Made by a program: the position numbers and the translations under genes
Source: Vandiemenella viatica
Lineage: Eukaryota > Arthropoda > Insecta > Orthoptera > Morabidae
DNA: 64,000 nucleotides
Assembly: GCA_031002005.1 (NCBI GenBank)
Contig: JARYHS010008074.1
Coordinates: 12,780,924-12,844,923 of the forward strand
Direction: 5' to 3'
Notes under the pieces: model-generated
What the model saw: the letters and a program-made list of their open reading frames with translations, nothing else
What the model was told of the DNA's origin: nothing
The model's database searches: none
Shown: positions 1-10,852 of the stretch, piece after piece
Numbering within the stretch: the first letter of the stretch is position 1
How the letters are laid out: each line of letters opens with the position of its first letter

Positions 1-130
1 AACTGTATGGAGTTGTAACTCAGACTGAGGAAGTGGAAGGGATCAACAATCAGATTTAGCATCAGCCAGTAGACACAACAATGCCAGATCTCCCGCAGTG
101 TTGCCAATCTCATTACTTTTCTAACAAACC

Positions 131-650
131 TCGTATGTTTCTTTGTTTGTTGGTTGGTTTGTTTGTTCTTCATACAAATCCACAGTTTTCATCCGATCTC
201 GATGAAACTTTGCACACTTCTCCTTTGCCACAAGGAGAACAATACTGTCTACATTTGGTTGAAAAATTATTTGTATAAATAACACATGTTGTCTCATAAC
301 TTCGAAATACGGCGATAGACAGACACGTTGGATGTGGATGTCTCCAGACCGTGTTTCCGTGTAGTGAACTGACAGCTCAGTGGCTAAAGAGCTTGCTTAC
401 GAACGTCGTGGTCTCCGGTTCAAATCTCCGTAGAGGCTAAGATTTTTAAAAATTGTTTTTCATCGTAAGAGTCAGGCCTGGGCCATAGGTTATTTGGATT
501 GAATGTTAAACTGTAGATATTATAAAGTTAGGGGTGCAATGCGAGGCAAATCGTAGGTAGTCTTGCAATTTTGTAGGTGTACACTTTTTTACGTTATAAT
601 GATCCCTCAAGTGTTGTTCGCAGTCAGTGTGTGAGTGTAACCCACAGTAA
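131..650 (+). repeat. Interspersed repeat, copy 1 (TTTG-rich head, tRNA-like middle)
   Basis: This copy is near-identical to 829-1368. The order is a TTTG-rich start, a shared stretch around 'catccgatctcgatgaaac', a block starting 'cgaaatacggcgatagacag', a tRNA-like segment, and the end 'cacagtaat'. The AT-palindromic start TCTTTATATATAAAG seen in the next two copies is missing here. No coding capacity is visible. A non-autonomous element, possibly Helitron-related, is the likeliest reading, but no autonomous partner is in the window. Confidence 0.6.
381..427 (+). promoter_or_regulatory. tRNA-like pol III A-box/B-box pair inside the repeat
   Basis: An A-box-like TGGCTAAAGAG (381-391) and a B-box-like GGTTCAAATCT (417-427) sit at tRNA-like spacing. 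The same pair recurs in diverged form in the copy at 829-1368 (about 1099-1109 and 1135-1144). This suggests a tRNA-derived SINE segment carried in a larger repeat. Whether it is transcribed cannot be seen. Confidence 0.45.
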
Positions 651-828
651 TCTTTATATATAAAGATGAATGTATGTTTGTTTGTTTGTTCTTCATACAA
701 ATCCACAGTTTTCATCCGATCTCGATGAAACTTTGCACACTTATCCTTTGAAAAAGGAGGAAAATACTGTCTACATTTGGTTGAAAAATTATCTGTATAA
801 ATAACACATGTTGTCTCATAATTCGAAA
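651..828 (+). repeat. Same repeat, truncated copy
   Basis: It starts with TCTTTATATATAAAG and follows the head of the family until 'ataattcgaaa', where the next full copy begins. It looks like the 5' part of a copy into or beside which the 829 copy landed. Confidence 0.55.
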
Positions 829-1368
829 TCTTTATATATAAAGATGAATGTTTGTTTGTTTGTTTGTTTGTTGGTTTGTTTGTTCTTCATACAAATCCAC
901 AGTTTTCATCCGATCTCGATGAAACTTTGCGCACTTATCCTTTGAAACAAGGAGAAAAATACTGTCTACATTTTGTTGAAAAGTTATCTGTATAAAAATA
1001 CACATGTTGTCTCATAACTTCGAAATACGGCGATAGACAGACACGTTGGATGTGGACTTCTCCAGACCGTGTTTCCGTGTAGTGAACTGGCAGCACAGTG
1101 ACTAAAGAGCTTGCTTACGAACGTCGTGGTCTCCAGTTCAAATCTCCGTGGAGGCTAAGATTTTTAAAAATTGTTTTTCATCGTAAGAGTCAGGCCTGGG
1201 CCGTAGGTTATTTGGATTGAATGTTAAACTGTAGATATCATAAAGTTAGGGGTGTAATGCGAGGCAAATCGTAGGTAGTCTTGCAATTTTGTAGGTGTAC
1301 ACTTTTTTACGTTATAATGATCTCTCAAGTGTTGTTCGCAGTCAGTGTGTGAGTGTGAACCACAGTAA
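829..1368 (+). repeat. Same repeat, second full copy
   Basis: It starts TCTTTATATATAAAG, has a (TTTG)n run, and then matches 131-650 almost base for base, including the tRNA-like A and B boxes. It ends 'cacagtaat' against the next element. Confidence 0.6.
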
Positions 1369-1737
1369 TACTAATATAAATACAGAAGTAAGTCTCTGTC
1401 TTTTATGTTACGTTTTGACGACTATATGGCTATATCGTTGTGATGGAATTTTATAAGGAAAGCTGTATGAAGGGCACAGGATATTTTTTCCAGTATGATT
1501 AACATTTGTAGTTACGAAATTTTGAAATCTTATCGAATAGTGACAGAAATATGTTGGAAATTGATTCTCTTCAAGAGGCAGGTTCAACGGTAGAATGATG
1601 TAGTGATAGCTTTCCTGTCATATTATGCCAACTCGATATTGTTTGGGACCAATCCTTCATTACCAACAACTTTTTATATTTAATTCTGGCAAAAAAATTC
1701 TTAATCCACGCGTACGAAGTCGCGGGTACGAGGCTAG
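1369..1737 (+). mobile_element. Non-autonomous Helitron-like element
   Basis: The 3' end has a GC-rich hairpin region (cacgcgtacgaagtcgcggg) shortly before CTAG, followed by T. That is the usual layout of Helitron 3' ends, which insert between A and T without target duplication. The 5' part starts 'actaatataaatacagaag', a start common in insect non-autonomous Helitrons. No RepHel ORF is present. The exact 5' boundary is uncertain. Confidence 0.5.
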
Positions 1738-1740
1738 TAA

Positions 1741-2052
1741 TCTATATCTATAAAACAAAAACCTGTGGTATTTGTCCCAGAAAAACTCAAAAACTACTGC
1801 ACAGATTTTGGTAACATGTTCACGGTTTTAAAGATTAGAATCTCAACTGAATTATTGGGTATGTCTTATCCTTCAATGTAACACTAAATGAAAATCTGAA
1901 AATACTGCATGAAACACCATAGATGAAATATGATGCCTATGTCCATAAAGAAATAATAGCCATCTTATCATATGTAACTTTTCATTTCTTAATATTTACT
2001 GTGTGTGCGAATCAACCTAGATCATACTGGGCAATGCCAGGAACTCTGCTAG
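1741..2052 (+). mobile_element. Second non-autonomous Helitron-like element
   Basis: It begins TCTATATCTATAAAA (TC start, AT-rich) and ends with a short hairpin (gggcaatgcc) followed by 'aggaactctgCTAG' and T. Termini of this kind are typical of small animal Helitrons. It is separated from the preceding element by only three bases. No ORF. Confidence 0.5.
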
Positions 2053-2695
2053 TTTAATTTAATTGGAATGTAGCACTTGTTCTTGTGGAAATTACCCTAC
2101 ATACCCATTTTCCTCCTTTCATGTACCCACCTACTTTTGTACTTTACATATTTTAGTTGTAAACTCTTTAAACATTTTTGGTAAATTATTTACCAATTTC
2201 TTGGGTAATTTATTCCAATGCTTATGTTGTTTACTTACAAAATAAAATTTCCCCAAATATTTGTGCCTGAATTTGAGTGCCAGCTTTTGGTCATGGTTGT
2301 ATTTTTCCTTCCATGACCACCACTAGTTCTTACACCAATATCTTTCCATGCTTCATCATCACTTTAGCCCTCATACACTCTCAGCACTCTCTTCACCCTC
2401 CTCCTGTCTTTCAATAAAATCCCATTTCAACTCCTTTATCATATTGTCTACTGCAGTAATTTCTAGAGACATATCTAGCAACTCTTCTTTACACCTCCTC
2501 CAACTCCTGTATTTCATACAAAGATGTGGATCCCATACTCCACCACCATGTTCATGCATTGGTCTAATCAAGTATTTCACTTTTCTAGTACACCCTGCAT
2601 CATTCTCTCCAATAAATGGAGGATTATGTAAGTTTTTACTACCACCTGTCCAATGTAACCAGCCCAGTTGTGTTTTTTTTATAAAATTTTCATAA
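2053..2695 (-). mobile_element. CR1/L2-like LINE, 3' fragment
   Basis: It starts with a TTTAATTTAATT tail and matches the 3' third of the antisense LINE at 23748-26460. The minus-strand reading at 2371-2580 gives diverged family segments such as MIKELKWDFIERQEE, comparable to MIKELEWDSLQDRR there. It is decayed, 5'-truncated, and without the RT core. Confidence 0.7.
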
Positions 2696-3014
2696 TCATC
2701 ATCTTTTTAGGATCACTTTTGAGCATCAGTTTTGGCACTTACTTTCCTGAGGTTTTGTGCTTATTCTGAAATCACAATCCTCTGCACTGTACGAGGTACG
2801 TTCAAAAGTAACAGAAATTTTGAAATTTCGTTTTTCGTTTTTGTATTGATAAACATGTCTTAAAAGTATCTATACTCTTTGAGCTATATTGGATGTTTAA
2901 TCTCTTGTCAGCTGTTAAAATAATAACACATGTTTTGACACAGTTGGTGATTTTTGATTTGTGTAAATCATGGATCAGAGAATTTGCATTAGATTTTGCT
3001 ATAAAAAGGAACTA

Positions 3015-4281
3015 CGAGGGTGGTCTGAAAAGTTTCCGACCTCAATGTGAAGATGGCAGCACTCGAAAATAAAAGCTAGTGAATTTCGTTGTTTATCTGT
3101 TGACAGTTACTCACCAAAGTTTCAGCTATTTTGGACATGCAGTTGTTATGTAACAGTCGTTTGAGTGAGTTAATGTGAGTGTTTTTGTGAAAATGGACAA
3201 AATCGAGTATCGAGCTGTCATTAAATATTTTTTTGAAAGGCAAATCAAAGACGAGTTGGATTCTGTGTATGGAGACTCTGCACCATCACTTACCACAGTG
3301 AAATTTTGGACCGCTGAATTTTAACGAGGCCGTAAGTGCTTGGGAGACGATGAACGTTCGGGACGTCAAAAAACTGTAACTACTGACGAAAACATCGCCA
3401 AAGTTCACCAATTGGTGCTAGACGATCGCCGAATTAAAGTGAGAGAGATAGCAGAGGTTATGAACATTTCAAAAGAACGTGTTTCTTACATATTAAATCA
3501 ACATTTAGGTATGAGAAAGCTGTCCGCGCGTTGGGTGCCGCGTTTGCTCACATTAGACCAAAAACGTGTTCGAATGAACATTACCAACGCTCTGTTGGCG
3601 CCGTTAAGGCACAATAAATCCGAGTTTTGGTGCTGATTAATTACTGTAGATGAAACTTGGATACACCATTATACACCCGAAACAAAAATACCGTCTAAAC
3701 AGTGGACTGCAAAGGGGGAACCGGCTCCAAAAAAAGCAAAAACTGTTTTTTCAGCTGGGAAAGTGCTGGCAACTGTTTTTTTGGTATAGTCATGTAGTTT
3801 TTTGAATCAATTACCTTCAAAAAGGAAAAACCATTACAGGAGCATACTACGCATCATTACTTGCTGAAAGCAGAACTTGCGGCTAAAGGGCCACATTTGC
3901 AGAAAAAGAAAACCCAGTTTCACCAAGACAACGTACCGTCTCACACCTCAGTGGTTGCCATGGCGAAAATTCACGAATTACGGTTTGAACTGCTTGACCA
4001 TCTGCCTTACTCATCACATCTAGCCCCAAGCGACATCTTTTTGTTCCCTCATCTAAAAATGGCACTCGGAGGATAGAGATTTTCGTCAAATGAAGAGACA
4101 ATCACCTTCGTGAACAATTATTTTGCAGAGAAAAATGCCGAGTACTATTTGGACGGGTTACAGAGATGGAAGCATCACTGTGAGAAGTGTGTAGAGTTAC
4201 AAGGAGACTATGTTGAAAAATAAAAAAAAAATTAGAAAAATGTCTTTTATCTTTGGAAACTTTTCAGACCACCTTCGCAAG
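3015..4281 (+). mobile_element. Inner mariner element with paired inverted ends
   Basis: The left end CGAGGGTGGTCTGAAAAGTT (3015 on) is matched by the reverse complement at 4255-4277 with one mismatch over 23 bases. TA dinucleotides lie at 3013-3014 and 4282-4283, though four extra bases sit between the right repeat and its TA. The element interrupts the outer mariner transposase and encodes a decayed transposase in the same orientation. Confidence 0.85.
3193..4222 (+). pseudogene. mariner transposase, inactivated (inner element)
   Basis: This was a DDD-type mariner transposase, which cuts and pastes the element at TA sites. It starts MDKIEYRAVIKYF and runs through a helix-turn-helix region (about 3340-3600, with REIAEVMNISKERVSYIL). 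The catalytic region has VDETWIHH (first Asp, about 3648), HQDNVPSH (second Asp, about 3925) and LAPSD (third Asp, about 4033), consistent with a D34D triad. In-frame stops after WTAEF (about 3324), after EFWC (about 3636), near 3787 and at 4074 break the frame, so it cannot make full-length protein. Length is close to the usual 345 residues of the family. Confidence 0.85.
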
Positions 4282-5767
4282 TACAACAAAAGTTTTCAAA
4301 CATGAAATGTTGCTTTTGGTGAATCTACTATGACTAAGACAAGATTGACAAATGGGATAAGTGTTTTAAAGCTGGTCATGAAGATGTTGAAGATAATGTG
4401 CATACAGGTCGCCCTAGCACATCAGTAACTGATGAAATGTGGAAAAAATGAAAGAAATTATTATGAATTATTGCCGAATCACAATTAGAGAAGTTGATGT
4501 TGGCATATCAATTGGCTCATGCTATGAATTTTTTTTATCTGCTTTGAGTATGAAATGTGTTGCAGCAAAATTGGTTCCAAAAGAGTTTTGAACAAAAACA
4601 GCGGCAAATGGAAGTTGCTCTAGAATCGCTAAATGAGGCCAACAACAAAGCAGAACTATTGCAAGGGTTTGGGAGAGACAATACTAGTCTTTTCCAACCA
4701 AATGTCAACCTCTCCTTCACGTGGTGCACCCTGTTTGCACGGACGAGGCTCTGGCGACTGAAAGATTCCCGGTATAAGGAGTCACCCACTGCTTGCTAAC
4801 GGCCTCTGAAAAGAGGGCAGAAGAGCGGGGAGCGGTTCAGGGCACCCTCTTGCCCTTGGGGTTGGAAACGGTCCCTAAAGGCGGATGAATCAAAAATGAT
4901 CAACGGCATGGGGATGCAGAAGGCAACGGGAAACCACTGCATTAAAGACCCAAAGGGTATCCCGAGGACATGTAATCCTCTCAAATTACATATATCATGA
5001 TGGCTTCTTCCTGGGTAAAATATTCCGGAGGTAAAATAGTTCCCCAGTCGGATCTCCGCGTGGGGACTGCTCAGGGAGGAGTCATCAGAATGGATAGAAA
5101 CATTCTACGAGTCGGAGCGTGGAATGTTAGAAGTATGAATAGGGCAGGTAGGTTAGAAAACTTAAAAAGGGAGATGGAACAACTTAAGTTAGATGTTGTT
5201 GGGATTAGTGAGATTAAATGGAAGGATGCACAGGATTTCTGGTCTGGGCAACACAGGATAAATAGCACACAAGCTGTCAATGGAGTCACTGGTGTAGGAT
5301 TTGTAATGAACAAGAAAGTAGGGAAACGGGTTAGTTATTATGAACAATTTAGTGACAGGATTATTTTGATGAGGTTAGAAACTAAGCCCATCCCAACCAC
5401 ATTAGTACAAGTGTATATGCCAACGTCACAGGAAGATGACGAAGAAATAGAAAAAATATACGCTGAAATTGAAGAATTAATCCAATATGTGAAAGGGGAG
5501 GAAAATCTAATAATCATGGGTGATTGGAATGCAATAGTGGGAGAAGGAAAAGAATGGAATACTGTAGGAAGTTTTTGTCTAGGAGAAAGAAATGAGCGAG
5601 GAAGCAGGTTGCTAGAATTTTGTGAAAGATATATGCTAGTAGTGGCGAACACACTGTTTAAGAACCATGCAAAAAGAATATACACCTGGAAACGTCCTGG
5701 GGATACAGGCAGATATCAGCTAGATTATATCATGGTCAAACAGAGATTCAGGAATCAAGTTCTAGAC

Positions 5768-7114
5768 CAGGGATGGCCAACCGCGGCCCGCGGGCCGTTT
5801 GTGGCCCGCGGTAGGTCATTTTGTGGCCCGCGGAGCTGTATCATTATATACGTAAGCTTTGACTTTCAGTGGTGATATCTACACTAAGTTAAACTGATAT
5901 TCAACCAAGATTATCTATAGTTCGATTGATCTTGCGTGGATGGAGTGTGCGGGCCTTATCACGGCTTATGTTCCTGTAACTTTCAGTACGTTAGGGGTTC
6001 GCCTGACTGATTTTTGGAGCGCTTGCGTCGGTTATTGACCTCCTAACAGTTCATGTTTCCACTCATAGATGGAAGTACGCTCTTTGCTTTGATTGTTATA
6101 TTTGATTCGAAATGCATTGTATACATTCCATGTGTCTGCTGTACTGTTGTATTCGTGGCGTATTGTTGTGATCGACTTTCCAGAACTAGTTTCTGTTTTA
6201 TATAAGTCGTGTGTATGTAAGTATTACTATTGTTAAAAATACATGATATTTGTGTTGTTGCATCTTTACCGAATATGTTATTATTTTTAAGCGTTATGAT
6301 TGTAGTAGTTTCTGCAAAATACAAGCACGTGCCTTTTATTCATTTCTCTTTCTAGTTCAATTAAATAATGGCGTCAACTAGCAAAAATGTTGGATCAAAG
6401 AAGCCAAAAGCTGCAGGTGAATTGAAAAATGTTTTCAGGATAAGTGGACAATTAACTTTTTTGTAGAATTTAAAACTAATCCCATATGCTTAATATGCAA
6501 AGAATCTGTTTCTGTATTGAAAGATTATAACATAAAACGGCATTATGAAACTAAACATGCAAATAAGTTTGATGAGTACCAAGGACAATTATCTGCATTT
6601 GCAACGTCATTTTCCGTTGATATAAATTCATTGCCAGGAAATTTGTAAATGGAATATAGTGAATTGCAGTGTGACGCACAGCTTAAGGAGAAATTCCACC
6701 AGAATGGTTTGGAAGAATGCTACAGAAAATATCTGGACCAGGAGAAATATATTGCATTTAACAAACATGCTTTCGCTATTTGGAAACACTTATGTGTGTG
6801 AACAGCTTTTCAGCCGGATGAACAGTACCAAGTCACAACACAGAACACGAATCACCGATGTTCATTTGGAGAACTTTATGCGTGTAGCCACAACTTCTCT
6901 CAGTATTAACATTGATGCCCTTAGTTCAACAAAACAAAGTCACATTAAGATAATTGTATATTTAATTCTTCATTAAATATCTGTATTTCATTTTAAGTGT
7001 TTTTTATTCATAAAAATATTAATGTATTTTTTCTAAGAAAGTAATTTATGCTGCCCGGTAAAGAGTTGTAGTTCTAAAATTTGGCCCGGCTACTGAAAAG
7101 GTTGGCTACCTATG
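5768..7114 (+). mobile_element. hAT-family DNA transposon inserted in the LINE
   Basis: An exact 8-bp target duplication TTCTAGAC flanks it (5760-5767 and 7115-7122), the hAT hallmark. The ends CAGGGATGGCCAACC and (reverse complement of the right end) CATAGGTAGCCAACC form imperfect inverted repeats. At 1347 bp it is shorter than autonomous hATs and carries only the two ends of a transposase gene. Confidence 0.9.
6368..6974 (+). pseudogene. hAT transposase remnant (zinc finger + dimerisation end)
   Basis: The N-terminal part reads MASTSKNVGSKKPKAAG and then ICKESVSVLKDYNIKRHYET, a C2H2/BED-like zinc finger with Cys pair and His pair, though a stop (TAG) at about 6465 breaks it. The C-terminal part (6659-6976) ends with CEQLFSRMNSTKSQHRTR and DVHLENFMRVAT, the hAT dimerisation region. 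The central catalytic part of the usual 500-700-residue protein is missing, so this is an internally deleted, non-autonomous copy. Confidence 0.8.
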
Positions 7115-9321
7115 TTCTAGACTGTAAAGCATACCCAGGAGCAGACATAGACTCGGACCATAATTTGATAGTAATGAAGTGCAGGCTGAAATTCAAGCGA
7201 ATAAGGAAGCAGCATAAGCAGAACAGACTGGAAGTGAATAAACTGAAACAATCTAGCACGAGAGAAAAATTTGCAGAAATGGTAGACTTAGGTCTAAGAA
7301 GTAACTGTGAAAGGAGCTCAACCGAGGACGAATGGAATGCATTAAAGACCGAAATAATGAAAGCTGGCAAAGAAACCTTAGGCTTTAGGGAACAAGCTGC
7401 CCGAAAACCTTGGATCACAGAAGAAATTTTGCAGCTGATCGATCAGAGGAGAAGGTACAAAAATGCTCAGGATGAAGCAGGAAAAGAGCAGTACAGGCAA
7501 TTTAGAAATCAAATAAATAGGAAATGCAAAATAGCAAAAGAAAAATGGCTACAAGAAAATTGTGAAGAAGTAGAAAAGGAAATGGTTGCAGGAAAAGTAG
7601 ATTTTGCATATAGAAAGATCAAACAGAGTTTTGGAGAAATGAAGAAAAGAGGTATGAACATTAAAGCTGCCGATGGGAAACCTCTTTTAAGGTCAGAAGA
7701 TAGAGCTAACAGATGGAAGGAATACATTGAGAAACTGTATGTTGGGGAAGACTTGAGCAATAGTGTATTGGAAAAGGAAGGCGATGTCGACATGGATGAC
7801 TTAGGAGATCCTGTTTTAAGGATAGAATTTAATAAAGCTCTGAATGACTTGAAAGCAAATAAGGCAGTTCGAATTGATGAGATCCCTGCAGAACTTCTTA
7901 AATCTCTAGGAGAGGAAGGAATCGAAAGATTATTCAAGTTGATATCAAAAAGTTATGAAACAGGAGAAATTCCGACTGATTTTAATAAAAATATCATCTT
8001 CACACTTCCAAAGAAAGCACAAGCTGACAAATGTGAGAATTATCGCACAATTGGTCTAACATCACATGCTTCAAAATTGCTGACCAGAATAATATACAGA
8101 AGGATGGAAAGGGTAGTAGAAGAGATAGTAGGTGAAGATCAGTTTGGGTTTAGGAAAAATCGCGGTACAAGGGAAGCAATTCTGTCTTTAAGATTAATAC
8201 TTGAAGGGCGTATCAAGAAAAACAAAGATACTTTTATGGCATTTGTTGATTTAGAAAAAGCTTTTGATAATGTTAGGTGGGACAAGATGTTCAAAATTCT
8301 AAAGAAGTCAGGTCTAAAGTATCGATATAGAAGAATCCTCTATAAACTATATAAGAATTAAGTGGCTGTGATAAAAGTAGAGAATCACGAGAGACATGCA
8401 TTAGTTAAAAAGGGTGTGAGACAAGGTTGTAGTCTATCCCCGTTAATATTCAACTTGTATGTAGAAGAAGCAATAAAGAAAGTCAAAGAAAAATTTCCAT
8501 GTGGCATAAGTTTTCAGGGAGAAAAAATCAGTATGCTACGATTTGCTGACGACATTGTCTTATTAGCAGAGAGGGCTGAGGATATTGAGAAGTTATTGAA
8601 TGGCATGAACAAAATACTGCAGGAAGATTTTGGACTGAATATAAATCAAAGTAAAACAAAAGTGATGAAATGTAGCAGAAATGACACCAATACTAGCACA
8701 TTAAATATAAAAATAGGATCTGATGCAATAGGAGAAGTGAGTGAGTTCTGTTACTTGGGAAGCAAAATTACAACCGATGGCCGAAGCAGGAATGATGTTA
8801 AAAGCAGGATAGCACTAGCAAAAAGAGCCTTCATGAAAAAGAGAAACCTTTTAGTTTCAAATATTGATCTAGGAATTAGAAAGAACTTCTTAAAACTCTA
8901 TGTGTGGAGCACAGCACTTTACGGTAGCGAAACATGGACTTTAGGAATACCGGAAAGAAAGAAATTTGAAATGTGGTGCTACAGAAGAATGCTGAAAATT
9001 AGGTGGACAGACAAAGTAAGAAATGAACGAGTTTTAGAAATGATGGGTGAGAAAAGAAGTTTATGGAAGAAGCCTACAGGAAGAAGAGACAGGCTGGTAA
9101 GTCATATTTTGAGACATGCTGGATTGGTTAATTTGTTAGTGGAGGGAACAGTTGAAGGTAAGAACTGCAGAGGTAGACAGAGATTAGAATATATGAAGCA
9201 GATAATTGAGGACGTGGATTGTAAGGGGTATGTAGAAATGAAGAGGTTAGCACAGGATAGGAAGGGATGGAGGATTGCATCAAACCAGTCTAAAGACTGA
9301 CGACACAAAAAAAAAAAAAAA

Positions 9322-9925
9322 ATTGAAACGTGTCATAGCAGGTGATGACACATGTGTTTGTGGGTATGATGTAAAATCTAATGCTCAATCGTCCCAGTGG
9401 AGGCATTCTGGATTGACAAGACCAAAAAAAGTTCAGCAAGTTCGATCAAATGTGAATGTTATTCTCACTGTGTTCTTTGATTTTAATGACATAGTGCACC
9501 TTGAGTTCTTGCCATGAGGTCAAACAATCAATAAGGAATACTACCTTCAACTTCAATGCTGTTTGCATAAAGCAGTGCAAAGGAAAGACCCGGATTTGTG
9601 GCAAAATAATTCATGGCTTTTGCATCATGATAATGCAGGTGCTCACACTTTGTTGCTTGTTCATGAATTTTTGGTAAAGAAACAACATGGTAATGTTGAC
9701 CCAGCCTCCATATTCTCTGGACATAATCACATGTAACTTTTTCTCTTCCCAAAAATAAAGGGTACCTTGAAGAACCACCATTTTACAAGCATAGATGAGA
9801 TTAGAAGTGCATCACTGAAAGAGCTCAAAGCTATCCCAAGATCGAGTTCCAGAAGTGTTTTGGGGATAATATCTAATGGGGAAAATTTTCAAGAGGATAA
9901 CATCGATGTAGACAAATAAATATTT
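9322..9925 (+). pseudogene. mariner transposase C-terminal part (outer element)
   Basis: It continues the transposase cut at 4661: KRVIAGDDTCVCGYD (first catalytic Asp region), then FFDFNDIVHLEFLP, then LLHHDNAGAHTLLLVHEF (second Asp region), then QPPYSLDI where the family has PPYSPDLAP. The third catalytic Asp seems lost. The end 'EDNIDVDK' matches the usual mariner C-terminus (GDNIDIDE-like). Stops and frameshifts (for example TGA at 9515) make it non-functional. Confidence 0.8.
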
Positions 9926-10010
9926 TTTTAAATTGTATTTCGATTACACATCAAGGGAGGTAAGTGGCTCTTGACACAAAAATGTGTTGTAGAAATATTG
10001 ATACTTTTGT

Positions 10011-10305
10011 CCTTTAAGAGTCGAATTCTCAAAAATTCCTATCTTACTATATGACGTTACGAAAGTGGCTACCATAATCATTAAAATGATACTTAATTTA
10101 TCTATTTCAAGTAGGTATGCTGGAAGCAAAATGATTTGTGGGGGCGAAAAATTCCATTTCAGAAATATTAACATTTTGCCCTCTCCCTTTAAGAGTCAAA
10201 TTTGGAGAAATTATTTTTTTTAAATATAATGTGAACAATGCGAAGACCTCAGTTTTTAAAATGATACCTCATTTATCAATTTCAGTTAGTTATGAAAGGA
10301 GCTAA
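10011..10305 (+). repeat. Two degenerate direct repeats, about 180-bp period
   Basis: 'cctttaagagtc(g/a)aatt' recurs at about 10011 and 10188, and 'ttaaaatgatac' followed by 'atttatc' recurs at about 10081 and 10258. The pair looks like an old tandem duplication or a remnant of a diverged satellite. No ORF. The rest of 9926-13153 holds nothing else I can name, apart from the motif at 10853, a poly(A) at 10661-10679 and AT-rich sequence. Confidence 0.4.
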
Positions 10306-10852
10306 TAGCTTGTAACAAGAAATCACCTTTTAGAAATAACATACATGATTTATCCTTTGGTAGAAAAAGGTTGACAAATGTTGATCCCTACGCATGCACT
10401 TCCTAAGAAGTTTCTTTATGTTCCAGAAATGAAAATTTGTTGAAACTTTGTATACATATTTCTCACTGAGTAACCTAAATTTATGTGGTGATAAATCAAC
10501 CCCAACTTACTTCTTTTTGGATAGGGCAGGGATTAGTAATTTAAATACATTTAATCTAGATGTTTATATCTGTCATTCTGAAAATATGGTAAAGTGATAT
10601 CTTCTCTAATAAACCACTCAACTTATTTATATCTTCTTACCAAGCATACCATTCGAAATTTAAAAAAAAAAAAAAAAAATTGTTACACTCTGAAAACAGC
10701 TGATGTAAATTTGATGAAACATGGAACACACATTTTTCATTGGGTGACAAAAAATAATGTGGGAGCATGAGAGATTTGATTTTGTGCGAGGTTATGGGGC
10801 CATGGTCTAGGCGGTAACAACCAGCTTGCCACAGCTAGAAGAGACCTGACAC

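Larger units (their letters stand above)
4997..9300 (+). pseudogene. LINE endonuclease-reverse transcriptase ORF, one stop plus a hAT insertion
   Basis: This single long ORF encodes an apurinic-type endonuclease followed by reverse transcriptase. Endonuclease signs are GAWNVRSMN, ISEIKW, MGDWNA and, beyond the hAT insertion, DSDHNL, so the usual catalytic residues are present. RT signs are NYRTIGLTSHASK, FGFRKNRGTREA, FVDLEKAFD, GVRQGCSLSPLIFNLY and the catalytic FADDIVLLAE (about 8542). The reading frame passes exactly from Asp at 5765-5767 to Cys at 7123 if the hAT and one target copy are removed. The only other defect seen is a TAA at 8359-8361 between RT motifs. The C-terminus (to 9300) has a W-rich thumb/tail typical of 'endonuclease-reverse transcriptase' LINEs. 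The clade cannot be fixed by eye. Confidence 0.85.
4662..9321 (+). mobile_element. Near-full-length APE-type non-LTR retrotransposon (LINE)
   Basis: A LINE inserted in the outer mariner between 'ctATTG' (4658-4661) and 'ATTGaaacg' (9322-9325), which gives a short ATTG target duplication and a poly(A) tail at 9306-9321. Its 5' untranslated part is 4662-4996 and the ORF is 4997-9300. A hAT element (5768-7114) is inserted in it. Without the hAT and its duplicated target the LINE is about 3.3 kb. It is one of the best preserved elements here. Confidence 0.85.
2792..9925 (+). mobile_element. Outer mariner element, split by two later insertions
   Basis: A left end TA + CGAGGTACGTTCAAAAGTAA lies at 2790. 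The transposase start (ATG 2970) reads MDQRICIRFCYKKEL and is cut at about 3012 by a second mariner. It resumes at about 4284 (AFGESTMTKTR), is cut again at 4661 by a LINE, and continues at 9322 with RVIAGDDTCVCGYD to about 9920. The matching right inverted repeat is not visible, so the 3' border is approximate. The element is decayed, with stops and frameshifts. Confidence 0.75.

Noticed and set aside
372..445. A functional tRNA gene
   Set aside because: A- and B-box-like parts are present, but the acceptor stem does not pair and the segment recurs inside a larger repeat, so it is tRNA-derived, not a tRNA gene.
7110..7937. Minus-strand ORFs of 102 and 142 codons at 7.1-7.9 kb
   Set aside because: Shadows of the plus-strand LINE ORF, Ser/Phe/Leu-rich and without domains.
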